Shown: positions 45,155 through 53,750, numbered from the stretch's first letter. The stretch: 63,596 bases of DNA from CAVPPA01 sp050730755 (GCA_050730755.1 JBOHNR010000012.1:1-63596); one strand, 5' to 3'. Made by a program: numbers and translations. The notes: generated from the sequence alone by a model not told the origin.

Positions 45155-45191
45155 TTGTCTCTGGATGATCAGATAGGTATAGTACAAGCAT

Positions 45192-46499
45192 ATGAAGGTT
45201 GCGATTGTTGGCTTTGGCTTAGAGGGAAAATCTGCTCTCAATTATTGGGTGAATCTTGGGGCGGACATAATCGTTTGTGATCAGGATCTCGATAAAGCGG
45301 CGGAAATTCCAGCTGGCATATTATCTCAACTCGGTAAGGGTTATCTAGAGAATTTGAGTCGCTTTGATCTAATTGTACGTAGTGCAGGAGTTAACCCTTC
45401 AGTTATTCTAGCTAAGAATCCTGGAGTCAAAAACAAAATCACATCGGTCATGAATGAGTTTTTGAAGGTTAGCCCCACCAAACATGTCATAGGCATTACC
45501 GGAACGAAGGGTAAAGGTACGACTTCAACTCTCATTGCTAATATGCTAGAAACGACTGGTCAGAAAGTGTTTTTAGGGGGCAATATTGGCGCCTCACCGC
45601 TAGAGTTTCTTTCAAACCTTACAAAAAATTCTTATGTTGTGCTCGAATTCTCAAGCTTCCAACTATCGGATTTAAACTACTGTCCAGCTATATCCATTTG
45701 TCTAATGGTAGTACCCGAACATTTAAACTGGCACGCTGATATGGATGATTATGTGTTGGCTAAGGCTAACCTATTTAAGCATCAGAATGCCAACGATATA
45801 GCAATCTACTACGCTCAGAATGATATTTCAAAAAAAATTGCTAGTAGTAGTCCTGGTCACAAAATTCCTTTCTATGGCGAACCAGGGGCACATATCGAGG
45901 AAAATAAGATAGTTATAGCTGGCCAAATTGTCTGCAGGACAAACGATTTAAAACTACTTGGAGAACATAATTGGCAAAATGCCTGTGCGGCGGTTACTGC
46001 CGCCTGGCAGGTTAATCAAAATATTAAAGCCATGCGGTCGGTTTTAACTACCTTTCAGGCCCTACCCCACCGACTCGAGCTAATTGACAAGATTAAAAAT
46101 GTCGCTTATTACAATGACTCGTTTGCCTCAACTCCAGATGCCGCTATAGCCGCACTACACGCTATAATTGGTACTAAAGTAATGATTCTAGGTGGATTTG
46201 ATCGCCATTTACCAATCCACCACCTGGCTACGGAGATACTAAATTGCCAAGATGATCTTAGAAAAGTTATTATTATCGGCGCCAGCGCCGATCGCTTAGC
46301 TAAAGAGTGCGATAAGATCGGTTTTAGTAATTATTTGATTGATCGCGCCCAAACCATGTCAGAAATTGTCGCAAAGGCGAACAGTTTAGCTGTTTCCGGC
46401 GATTCGGTTGTTCTCTCGCCTGGTTTTGCCAGCTTTGATATGTTTAAGAACTTTGAGGTGCGTGGCGAAAAGTTTAAAGAGGCAGTGAAACGGCTATGA
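45192..46499 (+). CDS. murD: UDP-N-acetylmuramoyl-L-alanine glutamate ligase (MurD, MurD2-like)
   Basis: Adds the second stem-peptide residue to UDP-MurNAc-L-Ala. 435 aa: N-terminal Rossmann domain (VAIVGFGLEGKSALNYW), ATP loop GITGTKGKGTTSTLIANML, central VLEFSSFQL and HLNWH, and the C-terminal SPGFASFDMFKNFEVRGE. The usual NDSKATN block reads NDSFASTPDA, losing the Lys. Because the stop overlaps murL by 4 nt, this is probably the MurD2 type that ligates L-Glu for later epimerisation. That assignment rests on context. Confidence 0.92.
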   Translation: MKVAIVGFGLEGKSALNYWVNLGADIIVCDQDLDKAAEIPAGILSQLGKGYLENLSRFDLIVRSAGVNPSVILAKNPGVKNKITSVMNEFLKVSPTKHVIGITGTKGKGTTSTLIANMLETTGQKVFLGGNIGASPLEFLSNLTKNSYVVLEFSSFQLSDLNYCPAISICLMVVPEHLNWHADMDDYVLAKANLFKHQNANDIAIYYAQNDISKKIASSSPGHKIPFYGEPGAHIEENKIVIAGQIVCRTNDLKLLGEHNWQNACAAVTAAWQVNQNIKAMRSVLTTFQALPHRLELIDKIKNVAYYNDSFASTPDAAIAALHAIIGTKVMILGGFDRHLPIHHLATEILNCQDDLRKVIIIGASADRLAKECDKIGFSNYLIDRAQTMSEIVAKANSLAVSGDSVVLSPGFASFDMFKNFEVRGEKFKEAVKRL

Positions 46500-47800
46500 A
46501 ACCAAAATACCAACAATTTATTTTCGAAGACTATCATTTCGACGTCAGCTCCAAAACACTCAGTTTAGATTATAGTTTTGACGAAACGCTATATTTTCAT
46601 GAAGCCTACAACTTCAATTTTGACTTCGCCTCATATAACCAAGTCGCTTTAGACCGAGTCTGTCAAAGCTTATTCTTGATGGCCGGAGTGTCTTACTATA
46701 AAGCTTATCTGGCACCTAAAATCGTTATTAAAAAGGGTCAATTTGACGATCAAATGGTTAACTTCTTCTCAAAAACATACGAGCGTGGCCTGGGGGAGTT
46801 CTTCTTTGTTAATAAACTAGACCCTCACACACCGGTAGTTTTCCCAGCCACTACCAATAAACTAGAGCCATTACCGGTTATGACTCAAGCCTTAAAGGGA
46901 ATGCTGATAGGCATTGGTGGCGGGAAAGACTCCTTAGTGTCTGTTAATCTACTTCAAAAGTCCGCTGATAATTTGGCAACCTGGAGTGTTGGTCATAGAC
47001 AGCAAGTGGAACCTATGATTAAGCGAATCGGGTTGCCACATTACTGGGTTGATCGATCATTGGATAGTTCCCTATTTGAATTAAACTCTCAAGACGCCCT
47101 AAACGGTCATATACCAATTTCAGCCATTCTGGCCTTTGTCGGCGTCGTTGTAGCCGTTTTGTCCGGCCATAGGGACGTTGTGGTCTCTAATGAACAATCA
47201 GCCAACGAGCCGACATTGAAATATCAGGGTGTAGCTATCAACCACCAATATTCTAAATCAAGTGAGTTTGAGCAAGATTTTCAGACCTATTTGGAACATC
47301 TACTCGGTCAGTCTGTCCGATACTACTCGTTACTGAGACCTCTAAGCGAGCTGAGAATTGCTGAGCTTTTTGCTTTTCACGGCTTTGATACCTACCATAA
47401 TGTTTTTAGTTCCTGTAATCGAGCCTTCACTCAAGATAGTGACCACTTGTTTTGGGATGGAATATGTCCAAAATGCGCTTTTATCTTTTTGGCTCTAACT
47501 CCATTTATTAAACAACAAGAATTGGAAGCGCTCTTTGATGGTCAGAACTTACTTAAAAAAGCTGAACTGGAGCCAACTTATCGACAACTACTGGGTATCG
47601 AAGATGATAAACCTTTGGAATGTGTCGGTGAAATTAAAGAATCAAGAGCTGCTATGAAACTAGCCGCCAGAGTTTATCCTGAACTTGCCGATAAATACCA
47701 CTTTGAATTACCGGTCGACTATGACTATAAGGCTCTTGGACCACACCACATGCCAGAAGAGGTCTATCGGCAGTTTAACCAATCTCTGTCTGCTTGGTAG
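46496..47800 (+). CDS. murL: UDP-MurNAc-L-Ala-L-Glu epimerase MurL
   Basis: 434 aa. The PP-loop-like motif GMLIGIGGGKDSLVSVNLLQ and the Cys-containing VFSSCNRAFTQDSDHLFWDG / ICPKCAFIFLALTPF match the MurL family, which epimerises the terminal L-Glu of UDP-MurNAc-L-Ala-L-Glu to D-Glu with ATP and replaces the MurI racemase route. The start codon overlaps the murD stop (ATGA). The 3' end overlaps folD on the other strand by 26 nt. No racemase was seen in the window. Confidence 0.8.
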   Translation: MKPKYQQFIFEDYHFDVSSKTLSLDYSFDETLYFHEAYNFNFDFASYNQVALDRVCQSLFLMAGVSYYKAYLAPKIVIKKGQFDDQMVNFFSKTYERGLGEFFFVNKLDPHTPVVFPATTNKLEPLPVMTQALKGMLIGIGGGKDSLVSVNLLQKSADNLATWSVGHRQQVEPMIKRIGLPHYWVDRSLDSSLFELNSQDALNGHIPISAILAFVGVVVAVLSGHRDVVVSNEQSANEPTLKYQGVAINHQYSKSSEFEQDFQTYLEHLLGQSVRYYSLLRPLSELRIAELFAFHGFDTYHNVFSSCNRAFTQDSDHLFWDGICPKCAFIFLALTPFIKQQELEALFDGQNLLKKAELEPTYRQLLGIEDDKPLECVGEIKESRAAMKLAARVYPELADKYHFELPVDYDYKALGPHHMPEEVYRQFNQSLSAW

Positions 47801-48599
47801 CTACTCGGCTGGCAGCTTTTATAACATTCTCTGACAGGGCGCAAATTGTTAATGGTCCAACTCCACCTCTTTTGGGGGTAACGGTCAGATCTTCTCTCTC
47901 GTAAACATCTGGCGCCAGATCACCGATCATTTTACCAGATTCACTGGCTACTCCAGCATCAACTACAATCGCCTTTTCTTTAATCATATTCGCCAATAAG
48001 ATAGCTGGGCTACCAGTGGCTGTGATTATAATATCTGCATTTTTAGTATGAGATGATAAATCATTAACTTCTCGACCGACGGTTTCAACATCAAGACCTG
48101 AAGCTTTTAGGACTCGTTCGAGCGGTGCGCCAACTAGCTTACCCCGTCCAATCAACAAAATTTTCTTGCCAAGCAGATCAATATTATAGCCAGCTAGTAG
48201 CCACATAATAGCCATCGGAGTAGCTGGATCGAATTGGGCTGATTTTCCTAAAGCATCGACGTCCTTATCAGGAGCTACCAGATTAACAATCTCATCAGTC
48301 TGAGACGGATCTTCTAAAGGTAGCTGAACAATAATGCCATGAACGCTTGTGTCGCCATTAAGCTGCTCAATCAGTTTCGGTGTTTCAGTTTGGCTGACCC
48401 TATGGACAGCGACATCAATCGAGATATCGACACCATAACGCTTTTTTAGATTAACGTAAGTAGTAATAATCGGGTTATCCGTCATTTGGATGATCGCTAG
48501 TTTTGGCACGATATGCCATGTCTGTCGCAGGACTTGTACTTCACGAGTTTGGCGTTCTTGAATGTAGTTTGCTAGGTCTTGTCCATTCAGTAATTTCAT
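47775..48599 (-). CDS. folD: Methylenetetrahydrofolate dehydrogenase/cyclohydrolase FolD
   Basis: Bifunctional one-carbon enzyme, 274 aa. Conserved pieces: YVNLKKRYGVDISID (catalytic Lys/Tyr region), VHGIIVQLPLEDPSQTDEIV, DVDALGKSAQFD and the NADP-binding LIGRGKLVGAPLERVLKASG. PKRGGVGPLTICAL near the C-terminus is the usual TPVPGGVGPMT block. It works with GlyA (55512-56789), which supplies methylene-THF. A TAGAAT -10 lies 6 nt before the ATG. Confidence 0.95.
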   Translation of the reverse strand: MKLLNGQDLANYIQERQTREVQVLRQTWHIVPKLAIIQMTDNPIITTYVNLKKRYGVDISIDVAVHRVSQTETPKLIEQLNGDTSVHGIIVQLPLEDPSQTDEIVNLVAPDKDVDALGKSAQFDPATPMAIMWLLAGYNIDLLGKKILLIGRGKLVGAPLERVLKASGLDVETVGREVNDLSSHTKNADIIITATGSPAILLANMIKEKAIVVDAGVASESGKMIGDLAPDVYEREDLTVTPKRGGVGPLTICALSENVIKAASRVATKQTEIG

Positions 48600-48605
48600 T
48601 GCTCT

Positions 48606-48611
48606 ATTCTA
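48606..48611 (-). promoter_or_regulatory. folD -10 element next to the start codon
   Basis: TAGAAT on the minus strand ends 6 nt before the folD ATG; no Shine-Dalgarno is present, so the transcript is probably leaderless. Confidence 0.45.
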
Positions 48612-48696
48612 CAAATAGTAACGACTTAAGCCTAGTCATTATCGTATGATTATTGCTAAAACAGGGGTGATTTGTTAAAGTTGGATATTGTTGATC

Positions 48697-48773
48697 GGGC
48701 CATTAGCTCAGTTGGTTAGAGCACCTGCCTCTTAAGCAGGGTGTCCTGGGTTCAAGTCCCAGATGGCCCTCCA
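48697..48773 (+). tRNA. tRNA-Lys(CTT)
   Basis: GGGCCAT/ATGGCCC acceptor, D arm GCTC/GAGC, anticodon stem CCTGC/GCAGG around CTCTTAA (anticodon CTT), T arm CTGGG/CCCAG and encoded CCA. A likely promoter TTGCTA-17-TAAAGT lies just upstream. Its last 12 bases (48762-48773) recur twice downstream, which marks it as an integration site. Confidence 0.96.
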
Positions 48774-48805
48774 TAACGTTTATGTTTTTCCTCATAAAGT
48801 TTTTG

Positions 48806-48811
48806 TATAAT
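48806..48811 (+). promoter_or_regulatory. -10 element of the SRPBCC gene
   Basis: TATAAT ending 6 nt before ATG 48818, with no ribosome-binding site: leaderless arrangement, and the cassette carries its own promoter. Confidence 0.55.
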
Positions 48812-48817
48812 TAACGT

Positions 48818-49252
48818 ATGCTTTCAAAAGATTATAATGCTGTAGCAAGCATTGATATTAAAGCTCCGGTTGAAAAAGTCTGGGATGCACTAACAAGTCC
48901 AGACTTCATCAAAAGATATCTACACGATACAAATACCATTACAGACTGGAGGATCGGCAGCCAGATTAAGTGGCAAGGAGTTTGGGACGGTAAGCCCTAT
49001 GAAGATAAAGGTGTGGTGCTCGATTTTCAACCAAATAAGTTATTAAAGACAACTCACTGGAGCCCAATGTCTGGTACGGAAGATATACCTGAAAATTATC
49101 ACGTCGTTACTTATGAATTACGGGCTAACGGCAATGTTACTCACCTTGTCTTAACACAGAGCAACAACTCTACTCAAGAAGCTGCAGACTCTATGGCAGA
49201 AAAAGGCTGGAAGCCAATACTGCAAATTATGAAGTCACTCTTAGAAACATAA
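48818..49252 (+). CDS. SRPBCC/AHSA1-like domain protein
   Basis: 144 aa, START-like helix-grip fold. VASIDIKAPVEKVWDALTSPDFIKRYL is the typical N-terminal strand-helix, followed by WRIGSQIKWQGVWDGKPYED, then KGVVLDFQPNKLLKTTHWSP and a C-terminal long helix. It probably binds a small hydrophobic ligand; no catalytic role can be assigned. It is the only gene of cassette 1. Confidence 0.88.
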   Translation: MLSKDYNAVASIDIKAPVEKVWDALTSPDFIKRYLHDTNTITDWRIGSQIKWQGVWDGKPYEDKGVVLDFQPNKLLKTTHWSPMSGTEDIPENYHVVTYELRANGNVTHLVLTQSNNSTQEAADSMAEKGWKPILQIMKSLLET

Positions 49253-49260
49253 CAATTCTT

Positions 49261-49296
49261 AATTTTTGTCGCAACAGCATCTACGATGGCCCTCCA
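49261..49296 (+). repeat. 36-bp direct repeat with tRNA-Lys 3' end (copy 1)
   Basis: AATTTTTGTCGCA, six variable bases (ACAGCA), TCTACGATGGCCCTCCA. The last 12 bases equal the tRNA-Lys 3' end. The second copy is at 50058-50093. Confidence 0.85.
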
Positions 49297-49408
49297 AAAG
49301 TTGCTAATAGATAGAAATTAGTCCCTAAGTTGAACTTGTTGTTTTTAGAGCTTCATTCGTATCTGTTAAAAAGATCGAGTCCTTGTTGGTATATGAGACA
49401 ATAGCTAA

Positions 49409-49984
49409 ATGGGTAAATTAATATACAATGTAACGACATCGCTAGATGGCTTTGTTGCTGATAAAAACGGAGATTTTGGATGGGCTAAGCCGAGTGAAGA
49501 AGTACATGCTTTCGTAGACGACTTCCTACGAAATGTAGGTACGTTTCTACTTGGACACAACATGTACGAGACTATGAGGGTATGGGATACTATTCCAACA
49601 GAGGGGACAAATGAAGCTATGGACGGGCCAAGTGAAGCCATGAATGATTTCGCTAAAATTTGGCGAGCAGCAAATAAGATAATCTATTCCACTTCGCTTT
49701 CTAATGTAACAATGGCTAATGCGACGATTGAACGGTCTTTTGACACGAGCACTATAAAAAAATTAGTAGCAGAGTCAGATAAAGATTTCAGCATTGGCGG
49801 TCCGCATTTGGCAGCCGAAGCAATAAAAGCTGGAATTGTGGACGAGTATCATCAAATCATTGTTCCCCAACTAATAGGCAGTGGCAATTTTTGGCTACCA
49901 AAAGATGTTAAAAATAGGCTTAAGCTGGTGAATGTACGAAAGTTTAAAAATGACTTTGTGCATCTTCAGTATCATAAGGCTTAA
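49409..49984 (+). CDS. DHFR/RibD-fold reductase family protein
   Basis: 191 aa. It starts LIYNVTTSLDGFVADKNGDF and has FLLGHNMYETMRVWDTIP, KIIYSTSLSN, FSIGGPHLAAEAIKAGIVDEYHQIIVP and GSGNFWLPKD: the RibD C-terminal/dihydrofolate reductase-like fold that binds NADPH. This branch is often annotated as dihydrofolate reductase but rarely shown to act on folate. It is the only gene of cassette 2. Confidence 0.88.
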   Translation: MGKLIYNVTTSLDGFVADKNGDFGWAKPSEEVHAFVDDFLRNVGTFLLGHNMYETMRVWDTIPTEGTNEAMDGPSEAMNDFAKIWRAANKIIYSTSLSNVTMANATIERSFDTSTIKKLVAESDKDFSIGGPHLAAEAIKAGIVDEYHQIIVPQLIGSGNFWLPKDVKNRLKLVNVRKFKNDFVHLQYHKA

Positions 49985-50057
49985 ATTACATTGCTCTGCC
50001 TAGAACAGCTTCAGCAACGGGTTAAAAGCAAGCAATAAACAATCCGTAACTTCCCTG

Positions 50058-50093
50058 AATTTTTGTCGCAGTAAATTCTACGATGGCCCTCCA
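50058..50093 (+). repeat. 36-bp direct repeat with tRNA-Lys 3' end (copy 2)
   Basis: AATTTTTGTCGCA, six variable bases (GTAAAT), TCTACGATGGCCCTCCA. Identical to copy 1 except for the complete hexamer. Confidence 0.85.
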
Positions 50094-50106
50094 GTTTAAT
50101 ATCTAT

Positions 50107-50597
50107 CTAGTGTCTTCTAATATCCGTGATTTCCCATGCCCGAGCCAAAGCTCCAGCATACAAAACAATGATAGCCAATACGAAGTAGATTAACAGGCTC
50201 TCGTTGTGCGGATTATGCAATAAGCCGATATCGGTTATAAGTTGTAATATGTAAGCTCCGACGGTTATCAAGCCGAGAACAGTTGGCGAACGGTGGCCAG
50301 GTCTTACACCATTTAAGGTTGGCACTAATAATTTGAAGGCTACTAGTATGCCCAAGACAGCCATTACAACGCCTGCTAGCGCAAAGTCGCATGGACTTGC
50401 AATAAACTGGCAAGTGATACAAAGAACACATCGATAAGTTGCGCAAATGAACTATTTGCAACAACCCTTCGCCAAAGTTGCACGGCTTCGTCCACTTTTT
50501 CGCTATCTATAAAAGAGACGGCCACAAACAGAAGTCCGATGAAAGCTGCCGAAGCTCCGGCACTTGCCGTGAAAAAGCTACGATAAGCATCAATCAT
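50107..50597 (-). pseudogene. Frameshifted small membrane protein
   Basis: Two adjacent frames form one protein of about 160 aa. The N-terminal part (from ATG 50597) is MIDAYRSFFTASAGASAAFI ... SFAQLIDVFFVSLASLL. The C-terminal part is read in another frame (FALAGVVMAVLGILVAFKLL ... ARAWEITDIRRH). The switch lies near 50400-50410, between SLASLL and FALAGVV. Four membrane helices would result. It resembles integral membrane proteins of unknown function found near mobile regions. Either a real pseudogene or a sequencing error. It begins 14 bp after the second 36-bp repeat. Confidence 0.65.
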
Positions 50598-50809
50598 ACA
50601 CCCATAAATTATCATTACTGACTATTGTCTTGAGACTATCCCAAAGTATTTGTTAAACTTTTTATTTAGTATGATGCGATAGATTCAACAATGGCTTCAC
50701 GCAATCATAAGTAAGTAGATAAATATGAAGGGCCTTGAACGCCTCGGAACAAGTCACCGGTCTAGTGCAAGTTAACGTGGCAGCATATAAGTGATGACCT
50801 CTCAGATTT

Positions 50810-50815
50810 TATAAT
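50810..50815 (+). promoter_or_regulatory. -10 element of the NT5C-like gene
   Basis: TATAAT 15 nt before ATG 50831. The remaining gap (50598-50809) contains no gene I can support. Confidence 0.45.
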
Positions 50816-50830
50816 AAGATAGCAGATACG

Positions 50831-51436
50831 ATGACTATCAATACTATCATACCTAAAACACCTATTGTCTTAATTGATATGGACGATGTATTGGCAGATT
50901 TTGGAAGTGAGTTCTTGTCTCGTGTTAGTCAGCGTCACCCACATATATCCATGCTAGACAAGCGAAAAAACTTTTACATTCCAGATGATTATCCTGAAGA
51001 CGCTGAGTTGTTGTGGCAAATGGCTAAAGAAGAGGGATTTTTTAAAACTTTGCCGTTAGTGGATAACGCTCTAGTGGGCTGGCAGCGAATCATCGACCTT
51101 GGCTATCATCCCCAAATATGTAGCTCACCTCTTCAGACAAATCCTTTGAGTAAATCTGAGAAATTAAGCTGGCTGACGAAAAACTTAGTGCCACTTTTTG
51201 GAAAATCGGTCGCAGAAGAAGCACTTATCACTTCAGATAAGCATCAATGCGAAGGTATTGCGCTGATTGATGACAGACCAAAAATTAGGGACTCTAAAGA
51301 GGCTGCTTGGCAGCACATAATCTTTGATATGCCCTATAACCAAGAAAGCTCGGCACCAAGATTATTTGGTTGGCTGGATAGTAACTTACCTAGCCTACTT
51401 AAAGCTGCTGCCTCACGTTTTAAGTTAAACAACTAA
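50831..51436 (+). CDS. 5'(3')-deoxyribonucleotidase-like HAD phosphatase (NT5C family)
   Basis: 201 aa. HAD motif I is VLIDMDDVLADFGSEFL (nucleophile and acid Asp), motif II lies around HPQICSSP, and motif IV is IALIDDRPKIRDS. EEGFFKTLPLVDNAL is typical of the family. It probably dephosphorylates (deoxy)nucleoside monophosphates, a salvage/house-cleaning step. It has its own promoter and no Shine-Dalgarno. Confidence 0.85.
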   Translation: MTINTIIPKTPIVLIDMDDVLADFGSEFLSRVSQRHPHISMLDKRKNFYIPDDYPEDAELLWQMAKEEGFFKTLPLVDNALVGWQRIIDLGYHPQICSSPLQTNPLSKSEKLSWLTKNLVPLFGKSVAEEALITSDKHQCEGIALIDDRPKIRDSKEAAWQHIIFDMPYNQESSAPRLFGWLDSNLPSLLKAAASRFKLNN

Positions 51437-51448
51437 TTAGTAAATTCT

Positions 51449-52234
51449 TTAGTCGCTTAAGCCGTCGAGGATTTTCATATCGGATTCGTTAATAACAAAG
51501 TCAAAAATATTGGCGTTTTCGATAATTCGCTTCTGATGTTGCGATTTGGGAATAATTACCATGTTTTTTTGGAGTGCCCAGCGTAACAAGATCTGGGCAG
51601 TCGATTTATGATAATTATCAGCAACCTTTGTTACTTCAGTATTCTGAAGTTGCACGCCTCGATTTAATGGACTGTATGCCTCATAGGCTATGCTCTCTTG
51701 TTGGCATAGATCATAAACTTTCTTGTTATAACCAAAAACTGAGCAATTCATCTGATTGACACTGGGTGGTACTGTGGCTAGGTCGAGAGTATCGCGCAGT
51801 TGTGAAGAGTTATAATTACTAACCCCAATTGCTTTAACCTGTCCAGTTTTATAGATCGTTTCCATTTTTTTCCAGACTTTTTTAGCAGCGCCCGGGACTG
51901 GAAAGTGCACTAGATACAGGTCAATATAGCCAAGGTCAAGTTTTTTTAAACTTGTCTCAAATGCTTTCTCGATGTGGAACAAATCGGTTGGCCATAGCTT
52001 TGTTGTAATCCAAATTTCATCTCTCGGAATACCGCTTTCACGGACTGCTTTGCCGACCGAGACTTCATTTTTATAAAGTTTGGCAGTATCAATATGCCTA
52101 TAGCCGGCCTGAAGTGCCCAGCTGATAGCATTAACTGCCGTTGGTCCGTCGGGAAGCTGATAAACCCCAAAGCCGAAGCGCGGCATCTTGGTTTCATTAT
52201 TGAGGGTGATAGTACTATCAATCTTTAAGTCCAC
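51449..52234 (-). CDS. Aldo/keto reductase
   Basis: 261-aa NADPH-dependent carbonyl reductase of the AKR3/5-like group. The catalytic tetrad is visible: Asp and Tyr in RHIDTAKLYKNE, Lys in IWITTKLWP, His in LYLVHFPVPG. NADPH-binding motifs IPKSQHQKRIIEN and GVSNYNSSQLRD are present. The start is GTG 52234 with AGAGGA 7 nt upstream. The substrate is unknown. It converges on the NT5C-like gene. Confidence 0.93.
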   Translation of the reverse strand: MDLKIDSTITLNNETKMPRFGFGVYQLPDGPTAVNAISWALQAGYRHIDTAKLYKNEVSVGKAVRESGIPRDEIWITTKLWPTDLFHIEKAFETSLKKLDLGYIDLYLVHFPVPGAAKKVWKKMETIYKTGQVKAIGVSNYNSSQLRDTLDLATVPPSVNQMNCSVFGYNKKVYDLCQQESIAYEAYSPLNRGVQLQNTEVTKVADNYHKSTAQILLRWALQKNMVIIPKSQHQKRIIENANIFDFVINESDMKILDGLSD

Positions 52235-52487
52235 TCGAATATCCTCTTGTACTTAATTAACTATACTAAAGTTTGGTTCTAATTCTTTCACAAAATGTTT
52301 TATCACCATTCGCCGCATATATTGCTAAAAAATGGAAGAGATGCAGCGTCTTCAATCTAAATCAGTTCCCAGCTAATTTTAAATTGGCGCCTCTAAATAA
52401 GTATCTTTGCAGTCCGCTTGATCGGCTTATTTAAAACTATATAAAGTCATAGTATAATCAAAAAGTAAACTTATACTGGAGGAGAGC

Positions 52488-53192
52488 GTGAGTCCTGAGG
52501 AACAAGTTATTGAAGATGATATTACCGAGTCTATTGGTATATCTGTTGAAGATATTTTAATAAGACAAGCCCACAAAAAACCTTATGAGGACATAAGGGT
52601 CAGTAACGAGGTTACCTATCGCATTGAGTCTGGTACAAATCCGGATGTAATTAGATCGATTGGTAAGATTGCTTTAGATGCTGGTCGATTTTTTAAGAGA
52701 AAAGGTAGAATTGAGGCGTTAGAAGCCAAGCAGAAAGAATTTTCTGATGGAACTAAAGAGTTCGCGGCAACTCACGAAGGTTTCCGAGGTGTAATCTCGG
52801 AAAAGCATAACATCAGACAAACTGTTTCTCCGAGATATGAGATTAAATGGAACCATGATCGACTTTTTGAATCATTGGGCGGAGCAGCCTACAGAGCGGT
52901 AGTAGCCGATGATAAGCTCCAAGCCTCTATAGCAATCCCCAACGGGTACGAAACGAACAAGGGTCCAATTGACAGTGAGTTATTGCAAACTGCCCTAGAG
53001 GCTGGATTACGTGGTTTAGGTTTATCTGAAGAAGAAATTGCCAAATTATCGCAATTTTCGACTGTAACGTCCGTTAACGAATCAGCTCTAGCTGAGATGA
53101 TAGAAAAAGGTCAGGCTAAACTGCTACCAGGATCGGCGCAAGTTAAAACGGTCTGGGTCTTATCCACTCCCAAGCCTTTCAATAAATCTTAA
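52488..53192 (+). CDS. Conserved-looking protein of unknown function, 234 aa
   Basis: I do not recognise this family. Soluble and charged, with no signal or membrane helix. GTG start with a strong GGAGGAG three bases upstream; a TATAAT (52453-52458) precedes it. It has a helical, Lys/Glu-rich middle (RFFKRKGRIEALEAKQKEFS) and a C-terminal part with YEIKWNHDRLFESLGGAAYR and LLQTALEAGLRGLGLSEEE. The strong translation signal supports a real gene. The 252 bp before it (52235-52487) contain only promoter-like sequence. Confidence 0.65.
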   Translation: MSPEEQVIEDDITESIGISVEDILIRQAHKKPYEDIRVSNEVTYRIESGTNPDVIRSIGKIALDAGRFFKRKGRIEALEAKQKEFSDGTKEFAATHEGFRGVISEKHNIRQTVSPRYEIKWNHDRLFESLGGAAYRAVVADDKLQASIAIPNGYETNKGPIDSELLQTALEAGLRGLGLSEEEIAKLSQFSTVTSVNESALAEMIEKGQAKLLPGSAQVKTVWVLSTPKPFNKS

Positions 53193-53214
53193 ATAAAAAA
53201 GCTAGCTTTTATTT
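53191..53214 (+). terminator. Possible terminator after the 234-aa gene
   Basis: AAATAAAA ... TTTTATTT around AGCTAGC directly after the stop codon; AT-rich stem ending in a short T run. Confidence 0.4.
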
Positions 53215-53289
53215 GGGTGGGTTATACAAAAAAGAGATAATTTAATTAAGTTGCTATTATAATAATCTTACGGTAATAATAGTTTGCTT

Positions 53290-53364
53290 GCTCCCGTAGT
53301 GAAATGGATATCACACTGGCCTTCGAAGCCATTATTAGGGGTTCGAATCCCTTCGGGAGTACCA
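53290..53364 (+). tRNA. tRNA-Arg(TCG)
   Basis: GCTCCCG/CGGGAGT acceptor, D stem GTGA/TCAC, anticodon loop CTTCGAA (anticodon TCG), T arm AGGGG/CCCTT and encoded CCA. Confidence 0.94.
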
Positions 53365-53412
53365 TTTATTAAAAACAAATTTAATTTTTTTAAGACAAGG
53401 TAGAATTTAAAT

Positions 53413-53655
53413 ATGGCAGAATTAGCACCTCATATAGAATATCCGCTTTATCAGATACTGATTCCTGAGGGCAATAAGAATACTTTAAGAGAAAATTGGG
53501 TGAATCGTTGGGTAGCTGGACGGCTTATTGCCACCCTAATGTTAGAGGCAGAACTTGGAAATAATGTCGAAGAATCAGCCGAAATAATCAGACCAATTAC
53601 GACTGAAGAACAGAGTGAAATTGAAGCTATTGCAGATAGCTGGAGAGACGTTTAA
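53413..53655 (+). CDS. Small acidic protein of unknown function, 80 aa
   Basis: Not recognised. Acidic, helical (WVNRWVAGRLIATLMLEAEL), no signal or membrane helix. It lies between two tRNA-Arg genes, 48 bp after the first and 18 bp before the second, so it may be co-transcribed with them. No clear Shine-Dalgarno (ACAAGGTAG 15 nt upstream is weak). Confidence 0.5.
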   Translation: MAELAPHIEYPLYQILIPEGNKNTLRENWVNRWVAGRLIATLMLEAELGNNVEESAEIIRPITTEEQSEIEAIADSWRDV

Positions 53656-53673
53656 TAATTAAAAAAGTCCTGC

Positions 53674-53750
<77 letters not shown>

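Larger units (their letters stand above)
48774..49296 (+). mobile_element. Putative single-gene cassette 1 at tRNA-Lys
   Basis: 523-bp segment between the tRNA-Lys 3' end and the first 36-bp repeat that carries a copy of that end. It contains one complete gene (SRPBCC protein) with its own leaderless promoter. No integrase is inside. Inferred to be mobile only from the repeat structure. Confidence 0.5.
49297..50093 (+). mobile_element. Putative single-gene cassette 2
   Basis: 797-bp segment between the two 36-bp repeats, with one complete gene (DHFR/RibD-like). The flanking bases up- and downstream of the gene contain no ORF. No recombinase is encoded. Confidence 0.5.

Noticed and set aside
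50697..50780. Possible 16-codon ORF (MKGLERLGTSHRSSAS)
   Set aside because: No ribosome-binding site, no promoter fit, no recognisable family.
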